Assembly (NCBI RefSeq): GCF_030818775.1
Contig: NZ_JAUTAU010000001.1
Location: 3,228,001-3,292,000 of the forward strand
Direction of reading: 5' to 3'
Length of the DNA stretch: 64,000 nt
DNA from: Bacillus sp. SORGH_AS_0510
GTDB taxonomy: Bacteria; Bacillota; Bacilli; Bacillales; Cytobacillaceae
Below, piece after piece: positions 51,870 to 61,074 of this stretch; the stretch's first letter is position 1; each line of letters opens with the position of its first letter. Position numbers and translations under genes: made by a program. The notes beneath the pieces are model-generated. The model was given only the letters and a program-made list of their open reading frames with translations, was not told where the DNA came from and ran no database searches.

Positions 51870-53756
51870 TTAATTCAACACCATAATTTTACAAATATCA
51901 TTTGTAAATTCAACTGGATCCTGAATTGGTAATCCTTCAATTAATAATGCTTGATTGAATAATAACTTTGTATAGAGGTCTACCTTTCCTTTGTCATTCT
52001 CAAAAGCATCTTTTAATGATTGGAATACTTCATGATTCTTATTAATTTCTAGTACTTTTTCTGCTTTGATATTTTGATTATCTGGCATTGCAGCAAGGAT
52101 TTTTTCCATTTCGATGGAGATTTCACCCTCAGATGCCAGGCAAACAGGATGGGACTTTAGTCTCTTAGAAACTCTTACATCCTTCACTTTTCCAGCTAGT
52201 ATATTTTTCATATATTCTAAAAGTTCTTGGTGCTCGTTATCCTGTACTTCGGAATCTTCCTTCGTTTCTTCCCCTTCAAGACCAAGATCCCCACTTGAGA
52301 TGGATTTAAATTCTTTTTCTTTATAAGACATGATCATCTTGATAGCGAATTCATCAATATCTTCAGTAAAGAATAAGATATCATACCCTTTTTCAGTAAC
52401 AAATTCAGTCTGTGGCAGTTTTTCTAATCTCTCAACTGATTCTCCTGCTGCATAGTAAATGTACTTTTGTTCCTCAGGCATTTTTGAAACGTATTCTTCT
52501 AAAGTAATCAAATCCTTTTCTTTGGAAGAGTAGAACATTAACAAATCCTGTAATACTTCTTTATTGGCGCCAAAGTCACTATATACACCATATTTTAATT
52601 GGCGTCCAAAGGAATTATAGAATTCTTCATACTTTTCTCGTTCATTTTTCAAGAGGCTCTGTAATTCGCTTTTAATCTTTTTGTTAATATTTTTAGCGAT
52701 CAGCTTCAACTGACGATCATGCTGCAGCATTTCTCTAGAAATATTAAGTGATAAATCTTCTGAATCAACCATCCCTTTTACGAAACTGAAATAGTCTGGA
52801 AGCAGGTCGGCACACTTATCCATGATTAATACACCGTTCGAATACAGCTCTAGACCTTTCTCAAATTCCTTAGAGTAAAAGTCAAAAGGAATTTTTTCTG
52901 GGATATATAAAATCGCATTATAACGGATTGTTCCGTCAACACTTATATGAACATGTTTAATCGGTTTATCAAAGCCATAGCGCTTTTCCGCATAAAAATT
53001 TTGATAGTCTTCATCTGTTAATTCACTTTTATTCTTTCTCCAAATAGGAACCATACTATTGATGATTTGTTCTTCTTGATAGTCCTCGTATTCCGAATCA
53101 CTGCCTTCTTTCAGCCTTCTTCCGGTGATATCCATTTTAATTGGATAGCGAATAAAATCTGAGTATTTTTTGATAATTGTCTTGAGGCGGTATTCTTCTA
53201 AATACTCATCATAGCTTTCATCTTCTGTATTATCTTTAATTTTTAAAATAATTTCAGTTCCTACTGAATCCTTTGTAACCGGCTCAATAGTATAGCCCTC
53301 GGCACCCTCAGATTCCCACTTATATGCTTCATCGCTTCCTAAAGCTTTACTAATAACAGTCACTACATCTGCAACCATGAATGCAGCATAAAACCCGACA
53401 CCAAATTGCCCGATAATGTCGTAACCGTCTTTTAATTCATTCTCTCTTTTAAATGCTAAAGATCCACTCTTTGCAATTGTTCCAAGGTTATTTTCCAACT
53501 CTTCCTTTGTCATACCAATACCAGTGTCGATAATTCTCAACGTACGGTTTTCTTTATTTGCAACCACTTTAATAAAGTAATTATCTTGGTCAAAACTTAA
53601 TGTCTCGTCAGTTAAGGCCTTGTAATAGATTTTATCAATCGCATCACTGGCATTAGAAATTAACTCTCGTAAGAAAATTTCACGATGAGTATAGATGGAG
53701 TTGATCATCATGTCTAATAATCGTTTGGATTCTGCTTTAAACTGTTTTGTTTCCAT
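51870..53756 (-). CDS. htpG: Molecular chaperone HtpG (Hsp90)
   Basis: A 628-residue bacterial Hsp90. The GHKL ATPase domain begins [20 protein letters not shown] and has [14 protein letters not shown] (N-box), [13 protein letters not shown] and [15 protein letters not shown] (lid/phosphate loop). The middle domain has the catalytic Arg region [16 protein letters not shown]. The C-terminal dimer domain is complete. The promoter carries a perfect CIRCE element, so HrcA control of heat induction is expected, unlike htpG of B. subtilis. Confidence 0.97.
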   Translation of the reverse strand: METKQFKAESKRLLDMMINSIYTHREIFLRELISNASDAIDKIYYKALTDETLSFDQDNYFIKVVANKENRTLRIIDTGIGMTKEELENNLGTIAKSGSLAFKRENELKDGYDIIGQFGVGFYAAFMVADVVTVISKALGSDEAYKWESEGAEGYTIEPVTKDSVGTEIILKIKDNTEDESYDEYLEEYRLKTIIKKYSDFIRYPIKMDITGRRLKEGSDSEYEDYQEEQIINSMVPIWRKNKSELTDEDYQNFYAEKRYGFDKPIKHVHISVDGTIRYNAILYIPEKIPFDFYSKEFEKGLELYSNGVLIMDKCADLLPDYFSFVKGMVDSEDLSLNISREMLQHDRQLKLIAKNINKKIKSELQSLLKNEREKYEEFYNSFGRQLKYGVYSDFGANKEVLQDLLMFYSSKEKDLITLEEYVSKMPEEQKYIYYAAGESVERLEKLPQTEFVTEKGYDILFFTEDIDEFAIKMIMSYKEKEFKSISSGDLGLEGEETKEDSEVQDNEHQELLEYMKNILAGKVKDVRVSKRLKSHPVCLASEGEISIEMEKILAAMPDNQNIKAEKVLEINKNHEVFQSLKDAFENDKGKVDLYTKLLFNQALLIEGLPIQDPVEFTNDICKIMVLN

Positions 53757-53801
53757 TAAGACCTCTCCTTTATTTTTGCGTTTTCACAGCAACATCTATT
53801 T

Positions 53802-53867
53802 TTAGCACTCTGAAACATAGAGTGCTAACCCAATATTTAAATATCATATTTAATTCATTTCTGTCAA
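53802..53867 (-). promoter_or_regulatory. htpG promoter with perfect CIRCE (HrcA operator)
   Basis: TTAGCACTC (53802-53810), nine bases, GAGTGCTAA (53820-53828): an exact CIRCE. Upstream on the minus strand are TTGACA (53867-53862), 18 bp and TATTTA (53843-53838); the CIRCE falls right at the transcription start. Confidence 0.92.
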
Positions 53868-53875
53868 TAATTTGA

Positions 53876-55489
53876 CTAGTTTAATTTCTTTAACCATTTT
53901 CTTTGTTGCAGACTGCATACTATGTAAAACAGCAGAGAAACACCAGTTACACAAAATGACCCTTTCCACGTCAAAGGATTATCAATATAAAATCCTGTAA
54001 AGCTGCCAGCAACTCCAAGCATACCTAGATATGCTAACTGTTTCTTTTGATTTTCATAGATTTGAAATTGGAATTCCTTTTTTTTCTCTGTTTCCTTTAA
54101 TGCAAGAAGTTTGTGTGGAATTTCAATCATTTCATTAATGGAGTGAAACACTCGGAAAATAGGCTGTGACTGAATCCATTTTACGATTAGTTTCCATTTG
54201 TTTTGGTTCCCTTGATTCAGCCACTCCATAAATCCAGGTTTGGCAATTTTCAAGAACTCTTGATTCGGGTTTATCGTATGTAGCATCCCTTCTATCGTTA
54301 CAAATGAACGTCCTAAAAAAATAAACCTAGTTGGAACTTGAATAGGAAGTGATTTTACCATATCGTTAAGATCCTTTTTTACTTGAAAAAGATCCATTTC
54401 TTTCAACTGATTTAAATCAATTGACAATGCTTCCTTTAAAACAGGTTCAATTGTTTTGAGATTCGTATCTGGAAGTAAGAACCCTAAATCAGATAATACT
54501 TTTACAGCCATTGAATAGTTCTTTGCTAATATGGCCTGTAGAAGTTCTTGAAAATTCGCCGCATCTTTTTTCGAAATTTCGCCTACCATCCCAAAATCAA
54601 GAAGTACTATCGTCCCATCTGATTTTACTAGTACGTTCCCTGCATGTGGGTCTGCATGAAATGTTCCGGCTTCTAACCACTGAGGAATAAAAATCCGAAA
54701 TAATCGTTGTGATAATTCTTCTCTATCAATCGTGTAACGGTCTAAAAACTCCTCATCTGTGATTCTTGTACCTTCAACCCAATCCATTACTAAAACCTGT
54801 GAGGTGCATAGCCGAGAATATACTTTTGGGATTATCAAATTGGGAATTGATTGAAACCGTTGTCTAAAATGGTTAACCGATTCCATCTCTTTCGTAAAAT
54901 CAACTTCTCTTTCAATGACTGTCTTTAACTCTTGGAATAACATTTTAAAGTTAATGAACCCCTTTGGAACAGGTGCAAAATGGTGGGCAAACCAAATAAT
55001 AATAGAAAGTGAGCGAAAATCAGATCGAATGATAGACCTAATTATCGGCCGCTGCACCTTTACTGCAACATCAGTACCATCTATAAGTTTCCCTCGATAC
55101 ACTTCCCCTATGGATGCGGATGCTATGGCAGCTGTATCAATTGATAGCAGCTTTTCTTCAATCGGCCCCTCCCACTCCCTTTCCAAGACTAGCTTTATCT
55201 CTTTCCATGGAGAAGCCGGTACATTATCCACTAAATCTTGAATTTGTTCGACAAATTTTCCGGGAAGTAGATCTGCACGTATGCTTAGAAATTGACCTAC
55301 TTTGATTAATAGGCCCTCTAACTCAAACAATGTTTGTCGGAACTCTTGACCGATCCTGCCCCATAACTTTTCTCTCTCGGATAAAGGTTTTCTTAATAAC
55401 CGGAACCAGTAAAATCTTATTAATACAGATAAGGCAAAGCACAAGATTCTCCACATACGGTACCAATTTTTATTTTTATTTTTATTCAT
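53876..55489 (-). CDS. ABC1/AarF/UbiB-family atypical kinase
   Basis: About 537 residues. The ABC1 KxGQ motif is LIKVGQFLSIRADLLP near residue 65. The Ala-rich loop is IASASIGEVYRG, the ATP Lys is in VAVKVQRP, the catalytic/metal segment is HADPHAGNVLV, and the DFG-like motif LLDFGMVG. An N-terminal hydrophobic stretch (about 15-30) and a C-terminal two-helix hairpin (about 485-530) would tether it to the membrane. The family acts in quinone/isoprenoid lipid metabolism as ATPase/kinase. ATG 55489 follows GGAG; ATG/TTG further up lack a site. Confidence 0.9.
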   Translation of the reverse strand: MNKNKNKNWYRMWRILCFALSVLIRFYWFRLLRKPLSEREKLWGRIGQEFRQTLFELEGLLIKVGQFLSIRADLLPGKFVEQIQDLVDNVPASPWKEIKLVLEREWEGPIEEKLLSIDTAAIASASIGEVYRGKLIDGTDVAVKVQRPIIRSIIRSDFRSLSIIIWFAHHFAPVPKGFINFKMLFQELKTVIEREVDFTKEMESVNHFRQRFQSIPNLIIPKVYSRLCTSQVLVMDWVEGTRITDEEFLDRYTIDREELSQRLFRIFIPQWLEAGTFHADPHAGNVLVKSDGTIVLLDFGMVGEISKKDAANFQELLQAILAKNYSMAVKVLSDLGFLLPDTNLKTIEPVLKEALSIDLNQLKEMDLFQVKKDLNDMVKSLPIQVPTRFIFLGRSFVTIEGMLHTINPNQEFLKIAKPGFMEWLNQGNQNKWKLIVKWIQSQPIFRVFHSINEMIEIPHKLLALKETEKKKEFQFQIYENQKKQLAYLGMLGVAGSFTGFYIDNPLTWKGSFCVTGVSLLFYIVCSLQQRKWLKKLN

Positions 55490-55588
55490 TAGTAAAGCTC
55501 CTCTCAAACAGGTAGATGAGAAAATCCTTTTGTGTAAATTTTACCAGTAAGTCTTCATGCATGTATATTATTATTTATTATTACGGTC

Positions 55589-55862
55589 AATGGGCACTAG
55601 TCCGTTCCACAAGTTCCCATGATGGCGGAATTATCCGGGCTACGGGCTCTAGTCCGTCTCACTAGTTCCCATGATGGCGGAATTATCCGGGCTACGGGCT
55701 CTAGTCCGTCTCACTAGTTCCCATGATGGCGGAATTATCCGGGCTACGGGCCCTAGTCCCTTACTCTAGTTCCCGTGATGGCAAAATTATTCAGTCTACG
55801 GGCACTAGTCCCTTACTCTAGTTCCCATGATGACAGATTTATCCCGGCTACGGGCTCTAGTC
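55589..55862. repeat. Tandem array 3, 52-bp unit, about 5.3 copies
   Basis: Units begin at 55589, 55641, 55693, 55745, 55797 and 55849 (partial): exactly 52 bp each. The unit reads TACGGGCTCTAGTCCGTCTC then ACTAGTTCCCATGATGGCGG and AATTATCCGGGC. Copies 2 and 3 are identical; outer copies vary. It lies between the 5' end of the AarF-type gene and the terminator of the purine permease gene. Confidence 0.94.
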
Positions 55863-55863
55863 G

Positions 55864-55892
55864 AAAAAAAAACCAGGCAACTGCCTGGTTTT
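55864..55892 (-). terminator. Terminator of the NCS2 permease gene
   Basis: AAAACCAGGCA / TGCCTGGTTTT followed by nine T on the minus strand; it touches the end of array 3. Confidence 0.93.
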
Positions 55893-55893
55893 A

Positions 55894-57180
55894 TTAGAGT
55901 GATCCTAATATAAAATAGACCAAGAAGAAAAATGCAATCACGTACATTGTAACGGAGACTTCCTTCTTTCGACCTGTTACCACCTTTAAAATGGGATAGG
56001 CGATAAATCCAAATGCAATCCCGTTTGCAATACTAAAAGATAGAGGCATGATTGCCATCATTAAATAAGCTGGAAAGGCTTCTGTAAAATCACTAAAAGG
56101 TATTTCTTTCAAACTCTGAACCATTAAACAACCTACAATAATCAGAACCGGTGCAATCGCTTCGTTCGGAATGACTTTAAAAAGTGGAACTAGAAAAAGT
56201 GCCGGTAAAAACAACAATCCAGTTGTAAACGAAGTTAAACCTGTTTTTCCTCCGGCAGCAATCCCAGTAGCCGATTCAGCTGCTGTTGTCGTTGGACTAC
56301 AGCCTAGTAATCCTGCACTCATAACGGATAAAGCATTTGCCTGAAAAGATTTTTGAAACTTTGACTTATCAGGAAGCATCCCAAGCTGTGCCCCCATATT
56401 TTGAAAGATGATTACCATTGACAATGAGAAAACAGCTGTCCAGAAATTGACCGTACCAATTTGGCTAAAATCAAATGCAAGGAAAATCTGATCGTATCCA
56501 CTAAAGGAAAAACTAAAATCCTTAAGAGAAGAGAAATCCACGATACCAAGTACTGCACCAATTAAGGTACCAGCAATAATCCCAATCAAGAAGTTCCCTT
56601 TCACATTACGCAAGAAAAGCGGAACTAAAATGACCAATGAAAGGATTGTCGTAAGTGTATGCGGACTTCCCAAGTCTCCAAGTTGTACAAATGTACCTTC
56701 ACTCGCTTCGATAATACCTCCATTTTTCAATCCTAAAAAAGCGATAAAAAGACCAATTCCAGAAGTCATCGAATGAATCATTGTTTTCGGAATGGAGCGT
56801 GATAGATACTCCGCTCCTTTGGTCACTGTTGTAAGGAAAAAGATTAGCCCCGCAATAAAAACAACCGCAAGTGCTTGTTGCCATGATAGCCCAAGTGAAA
56901 AGACAAGCGTAAAAACAAAAAATGCATTGTCTCCCATACCCGGTATAAGGACTAACGGTGAATTCGCCCATAATGCCATCAACATACAACCCAAAAAACA
57001 GCTAATTACTGTTACTAGTGTGACAGCCTCATACGGCATACCTGCCTTACTCAAAATCGCTCCGTTGACAGCGATGATATAAGCGACTGTCATAAACGTT
57101 GTTAATCCAGCAAGTACCTCAGTACGTATACTGGTTTGTTGTTTATTAATCTGAAATAATCCATTTAAAATTTTTTCCAA
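55894..57180 (-). CDS. NCS2/AzgA-type purine permease (adenine/hypoxanthine/guanine)
   Basis: A 428-residue importer with about 13-14 helices. AzgA-like features are TEVLAGLTTFMTVAYIIAVN at the start, PLVLIPGMGDNAFFVF, IPKTMIHSMTSGIGLFIAFL and GLLGCSPTTTAAESATGIAA (substrate site helix). B. subtilis PbuG/PbuO are relatives. The start is TTG after AAGGGG. It has no visible purine riboswitch upstream. It is divergent from a Crp-family gene that precedes deoD, so this is a small purine-salvage neighbourhood. Confidence 0.9.
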   Translation of the reverse strand: MEKILNGLFQINKQQTSIRTEVLAGLTTFMTVAYIIAVNGAILSKAGMPYEAVTLVTVISCFLGCMLMALWANSPLVLIPGMGDNAFFVFTLVFSLGLSWQQALAVVFIAGLIFFLTTVTKGAEYLSRSIPKTMIHSMTSGIGLFIAFLGLKNGGIIEASEGTFVQLGDLGSPHTLTTILSLVILVPLFLRNVKGNFLIGIIAGTLIGAVLGIVDFSSLKDFSFSFSGYDQIFLAFDFSQIGTVNFWTAVFSLSMVIIFQNMGAQLGMLPDKSKFQKSFQANALSVMSAGLLGCSPTTTAAESATGIAAGGKTGLTSFTTGLLFLPALFLVPLFKVIPNEAIAPVLIIVGCLMVQSLKEIPFSDFTEAFPAYLMMAIMPLSFSIANGIAFGFIAYPILKVVTGRKKEVSVTMYVIAFFFLVYFILGSL

Positions 57181-57282
57181 CCGTATTTACCCCTTTTTGA
57201 TTACACGAGTTCAATAATGTAAATCGTGTTATAATTAGCTAATAACATTTATTATCTTGTTACCAAGACCCCGAAAGGTTGT

Positions 57283-58005
57283 ATGTTCATGATTACCAAT
57301 ATCTCAGAAATCACAATTTTCTCGGATATTCCTGAGGTTGATTTACCAAATATCCTACCTCTTTTAAAGGAACGAAAATTTAAAAAGAACCATGTCCTCA
57401 TGTTTGAAAATGATAAAGGTGATGATGTTTATATCATCCGTTCAGGAATGGTGAAAATTTATCGTAATCATGAAGGAAAGGAAATTGTCCTCAGCATAGC
57501 CATGCCTGGAGATATCGTAGGAGAAGTAGAAGCCTTGTCTAATGACAACCATCGAATTTCCTCTATTGAAGCACTTGAAAATGTGTCCGCCTGGCAAATT
57601 ACGAAACAGGACTTCCTAATGATCGTAGATAAATATCCTTCTGTATTAAGAAAAGCCTATATGATTTTGGTAGAACGCACACGAATGCTCAACCGTTTAG
57701 TTCGCTACTTAACCTTTTATGATGTTCGGACCAAAGCAGCGAATTTGCTCATGGACCTCTATTATAATTTTGGTGAACCTAGTGGCACAATTTTTAAAAT
57801 TGATTTTAAAATTAATCAATCTTTATTAGCCTCGATGTTGGGTGTAACTAGAGAATCCATATCAAAAACATTGGGTGACTTTCAAAATGAAGGTCTAATT
57901 GATATTCGTGAAAAATATTTTTACCTTTTAGATAAGACTCGATTGGAAGCAATGTGTAGTGAAACAGAAGAAGTTCCAACCTTAAGAAAGTGGTATAACA
58001 TTTAA
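57283..58005 (+). CDS. Crp/Fnr family regulator
   Basis: 240 residues. The N-terminal cyclic-nucleotide-binding-like beta-roll (about 15-130: GDDVYIIRSGMVKIYRNHEG, PGDIVGEVEAL) leads to the dimer helix and a C-terminal HTH_Crp (INQSLLASMLGVTRESISKT). There is no Cys cluster, so it is not an oxygen-sensing Fnr. ATG 57283 or ATG 57289 may be the start. It is divergent from the purine permease and 178 bases before deoD. The effector is unknown. Confidence 0.9.
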   Translation: MFMITNISEITIFSDIPEVDLPNILPLLKERKFKKNHVLMFENDKGDDVYIIRSGMVKIYRNHEGKEIVLSIAMPGDIVGEVEALSNDNHRISSIEALENVSAWQITKQDFLMIVDKYPSVLRKAYMILVERTRMLNRLVRYLTFYDVRTKAANLLMDLYYNFGEPSGTIFKIDFKINQSLLASMLGVTRESISKTLGDFQNEGLIDIREKYFYLLDKTRLEAMCSETEEVPTLRKWYNI

Positions 58006-58072
58006 CGCATTCCTACTATACCAAATGAAAGCGTTCTAATCAGTTATCTCAGTAACGAATATTTTGTTAACT

Positions 58073-58091
58073 GGTTCACAAAAATGAAGTT
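58073..58091. promoter_or_regulatory. Crp/Fnr-type palindrome upstream of deoD
   Basis: TTTGTTAA-ctgg-TTCACAAA is an imperfect palindrome close to the TGTGA-n6-TCACA pattern; the gene just upstream encodes a Crp-family protein. Control of deoD or autoregulation is a hypothesis. Confidence 0.35.
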
Positions 58092-58183
58092 ATCCCTTTA
58101 ACAGATTGTAATATGACAATGTGGTATGCTAATTTTGAAAATATGAAGCTAGATACTATTACAGTCTACGGGAGGATTTTGAG

Positions 58184-58888
58184 ATGAGTGTACATATTGA
58201 AGCAAAGGTTGGAGATATCGCTGAAGCTGTCTTACTGCCAGGTGATCCATTACGCGCAAAATACATTGCAGAAACATTTTTGGATGATGCGGTCTGCTAT
58301 AACAATGTTCGCGGAATGTTAGGATATACAGGTACATATAAAGGAAAGCGTGTATCTGTTCAAGGTACTGGCATGGGTATGCCCTCTGCATCCATTTACA
58401 TTCATGAACTTATCACAGAATATGGTGCAAAAAACCTTATCCGAATTGGTACCTGTGGTGCAATTCAATCAGATGTAAAAATCCGTGATGTCATTATCGC
58501 ACAAGCTGCTGCAACCGATTCCATGATAATTCGTGATAGTTTCCCAGGATATGCTGTCCCTCAAACCGCAGACTTCAAATTAATAAAAAACGCTTATGAG
58601 TTTGGAAAAGAAAAAGGACTAAATCTACATGTAGGAACAGTTCTTTCGTCAGACATTTTTTATTCTGAAAAGGAAGACCCGTATAGCAAACTAAGTAAAC
58701 ACGGTGTTCTTGCCGTAGAAATGGAAGCCGCGGGCCTATATTACCTAACAGCTAAATTTGGTGTAAAAGGCTTAACTCTTTTAACAGTTAGTGACCATAT
58801 CCTAACAGGGGAACAAACTACTTCTCAAGAGCGTCAAACTACTTTTAACGAAATGATTGAAGTTGCCCTTGAGACCATTATTCGGTAA
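58184..58888 (+). CDS. deoD: Purine nucleoside phosphorylase DeoD
   Basis: A 234-residue hexameric PNP of the bacterial DeoD type, splitting purine (deoxy)nucleosides with phosphate. The start is [20 protein letters not shown]; phosphate-site residues lie in [22 protein letters not shown] and RIGTCGAI; the nucleoside site is in [10 protein letters not shown] and [13 protein letters not shown] follows GGGAGG. It works with the nearby purine permease in salvage. Confidence 0.96.
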   Translation: MSVHIEAKVGDIAEAVLLPGDPLRAKYIAETFLDDAVCYNNVRGMLGYTGTYKGKRVSVQGTGMGMPSASIYIHELITEYGAKNLIRIGTCGAIQSDVKIRDVIIAQAAATDSMIIRDSFPGYAVPQTADFKLIKNAYEFGKEKGLNLHVGTVLSSDIFYSEKEDPYSKLSKHGVLAVEMEAAGLYYLTAKFGVKGLTLLTVSDHILTGEQTTSQERQTTFNEMIEVALETIIR

Positions 58889-58901
58889 CTCTAAAGAGTG
58901 A

Positions 58902-58940
58902 TTAAAGAAAGAGCAGCTTACTAGGCTGCTCTTTCTTTAA
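58902..58940. terminator. Bidirectional terminator of deoD and the YhgE/Pip gene
   Basis: A 16-bp stem, TTAAAGAAAGAGCAGC / GCTGCTCTTTCTTTAA, overlapping the stop of the minus-strand gene. Confidence 0.9.
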
Positions 58941-60964
58941 GGAATAATTTTCGTGGCTCTTGCCTTTTGTGCTGTTCGTTCAATCCTGTTCTCTAAAGGC
59001 TTTTTTAAGACAAGGGCTAAAAGGAAACTTGCTGTTGCAAAAGCCAATAAGTACATAATATCCCTTATAACCACCTCTCTTACCATTCCTCCAACCGTCT
59101 CACGAAGCATGCTTACCGCGTAAGTGAATGGCATAAAAGGATTCAATGCTTGAAAAAAAGATGATGTCGTACTTACTGGAAAAGTTGCACCGGAACTCGA
59201 GATTTGCAAGACCAAGAAAATGATTGCTAACCCTTTTCCAATATTGCCAAACACAGAACATAAAGTATACGTGATGATGATAAATACCATGCTTACAAGA
59301 ATGCTTAACAATACAAACCAAAGCTTATCAACTACATACGCGTGAATTAAAAACAAATCTCCTAAAGAGACAATGGCAGCCTGAAATATTCCAATGGTCA
59401 AAAAAGTCAGGAGTCTCCCTAAATACATCTGATAACCACGATAGTCACCATTAGGATTTTCTACATCTACTCTAAGGGAGGCTATAAGTAGTGTCGCTCC
59501 AACCCAAAGTGCCAGCATCGTATAAAAAGGTGACATAGCTGAACCATAATTAGGGATTGGAAAGATCCTTTTTGTCTCTAATAGTATGGGATTAGAAAGG
59601 AAGCTGCTTTCTTTCTCAGGATCATGCTTTAAAAGTTCAATCAGATCATTAATATTCACACTTCTCTCGAATTGTCGAATCTTATTTGCTGCATTTTTAA
59701 TTTGTGACTCAAATCCTGGAAGATCATTTCTAGCAAAATCGGCTGCTTTGTGAATCATCTTTTCCACTTCAGGAAGTTTTGTACGAACAAGATTTGCTGC
59801 TTTTCTAATATCATCCTCCAATTTCGGCAAGTCGGTCCTTACAAAATCAGCTGCTTTATGTACTTTTTGTTCAACAACAGGCAACTCATTACTAATAAAG
59901 TTAGAAGCAGTGGCCATATCATTTTCCACCGAGGTTACTTTTTGTTTAAGCCCTAAATGAATTTCTTGCACTGTTGCATGAATTTTTTCTAATTCAGCTT
60001 GAAACTTCCTTAACGCTTCCTGATTTTCATCTGTATTAACCTGATCCGACTCCTGTGCACTTGCAATTGCCTCCTGTACTTTTTTCTCGATATCCGAAAT
60101 ATTCGTTAAAACATCCGAAATAATAGAAGAGGCCCCTTTTAAATCTGTCATCTTCCCTTGAAGAGCTACAATCTTGTCACCAGCTTCATGAATGCGAGGT
60201 AAAGCACTTTCAACCTTTAATATACTTTCCCCTGCTTTTTGAATCTCTGGGATTCTTTGTTCCAGTTCAATCACTTTCTGCCCTTTCTCGTGTAATTCCG
60301 GCAATTCCCCTTCAAGTTCTATTGCTTTCGCTCCCAATTCATGAATCTGTGGTAATGCCTTTTCAAGCTCAAAGATCTGATTTTCCACTTTTTGAATGGA
60401 TGGCAAATTTTTCTCCAATTCCACCCCTACCTTGAAAAATCCCGAAAAAATCGCATCACCTACCGACTTAATAAAAGCTTGACTAATTTGCGATGTCACA
60501 CTTGAGGCGCCCGAGCTCGCAATTTTAGGGGCAACCGCATTAATTTTTTCATTTACTCCGAACTCAATTTTAGGCTTTTGTGGGTTTATTTCTAAAATAC
60601 TCGTTAACTTTTTGGAGAAGTCCTTGGGAATAATTAAATATGCATAATATTTTCCGCTTCGTACTCCTCTCACCGCCTGACCCTCGTTTACAAATATCCA
60701 GCCAAGCTTATGATTTTCTTTTAAGGTATGGATAATTTCATCTCCAACATTGATCCTCTTACCATTTAGTTCAGCTCCTACATCTCCGTTCGTAACAGCG
60801 ACTTTAATGCCGGAAGTGTTACTGTATGGATCCCACATAGACTTGATATTAAACCAAGCATAAGCGGATGGTAATACCATTAGAGCGAAAATTAATAACA
60901 CAACGGTTGGAACTCTAAAAATATTGATCCAGTCAGTTTTATATATACCCCAAACCCTTCCCAT
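58937..60964 (-). CDS. YhgE/Pip family membrane protein with internal helical repeats
   Basis: 675 residues of the YhgE/Pip family (phage-infection-protein / ESX-associated type). One helix is near residues 15-37, then an extracellular part (about 40-450), then five helices from about 490 (ABC-2-like). The ectodomain has two sets of internal repeats: four 17-residue units of the ELEKALPQIHELGAKAI type (about 190-260) and four 18-residue units of the KAADFVRTDLPKLEDDIR type (about 355-430). ATG follows AAGGGTGAAAG. The role may be export or surface scaffolding; unproven. Confidence 0.88.
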   Translation of the reverse strand: MGRVWGIYKTDWINIFRVPTVVLLIFALMVLPSAYAWFNIKSMWDPYSNTSGIKVAVTNGDVGAELNGKRINVGDEIIHTLKENHKLGWIFVNEGQAVRGVRSGKYYAYLIIPKDFSKKLTSILEINPQKPKIEFGVNEKINAVAPKIASSGASSVTSQISQAFIKSVGDAIFSGFFKVGVELEKNLPSIQKVENQIFELEKALPQIHELGAKAIELEGELPELHEKGQKVIELEQRIPEIQKAGESILKVESALPRIHEAGDKIVALQGKMTDLKGASSIISDVLTNISDIEKKVQEAIASAQESDQVNTDENQEALRKFQAELEKIHATVQEIHLGLKQKVTSVENDMATASNFISNELPVVEQKVHKAADFVRTDLPKLEDDIRKAANLVRTKLPEVEKMIHKAADFARNDLPGFESQIKNAANKIRQFERSVNINDLIELLKHDPEKESSFLSNPILLETKRIFPIPNYGSAMSPFYTMLALWVGATLLIASLRVDVENPNGDYRGYQMYLGRLLTFLTIGIFQAAIVSLGDLFLIHAYVVDKLWFVLLSILVSMVFIIITYTLCSVFGNIGKGLAIIFLVLQISSSGATFPVSTTSSFFQALNPFMPFTYAVSMLRETVGGMVREVVIRDIMYLLAFATASFLLALVLKKPLENRIERTAQKARATKIIP

Positions 60965-61032
60965 CCGCTTTCACCCTTATCATTGACATTTTCTCTTGTT
61001 TAGCTTTAGGAAAAGTAATTGAATTAATGCAT

Positions 61033-61070
61033 AAAAAAGACTGCCCAAGAAATTCTTAGGCAGTCTTTTT
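61033..61070 (-). terminator. Terminator of the LTA synthase gene
   Basis: AAAAAAGACTGCC / GGCAGTCTTTTT; T-run on the minus strand. Confidence 0.88.
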
Positions 61071-61074
61071 GAAT

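Noticed and set aside
57181..57282. Purine riboswitch or PurR box upstream of the NCS2 permease
   Set aside because: The 100-bp gap is too short and lacks the purine riboswitch core or a CGAA-n-TTCG palindrome.
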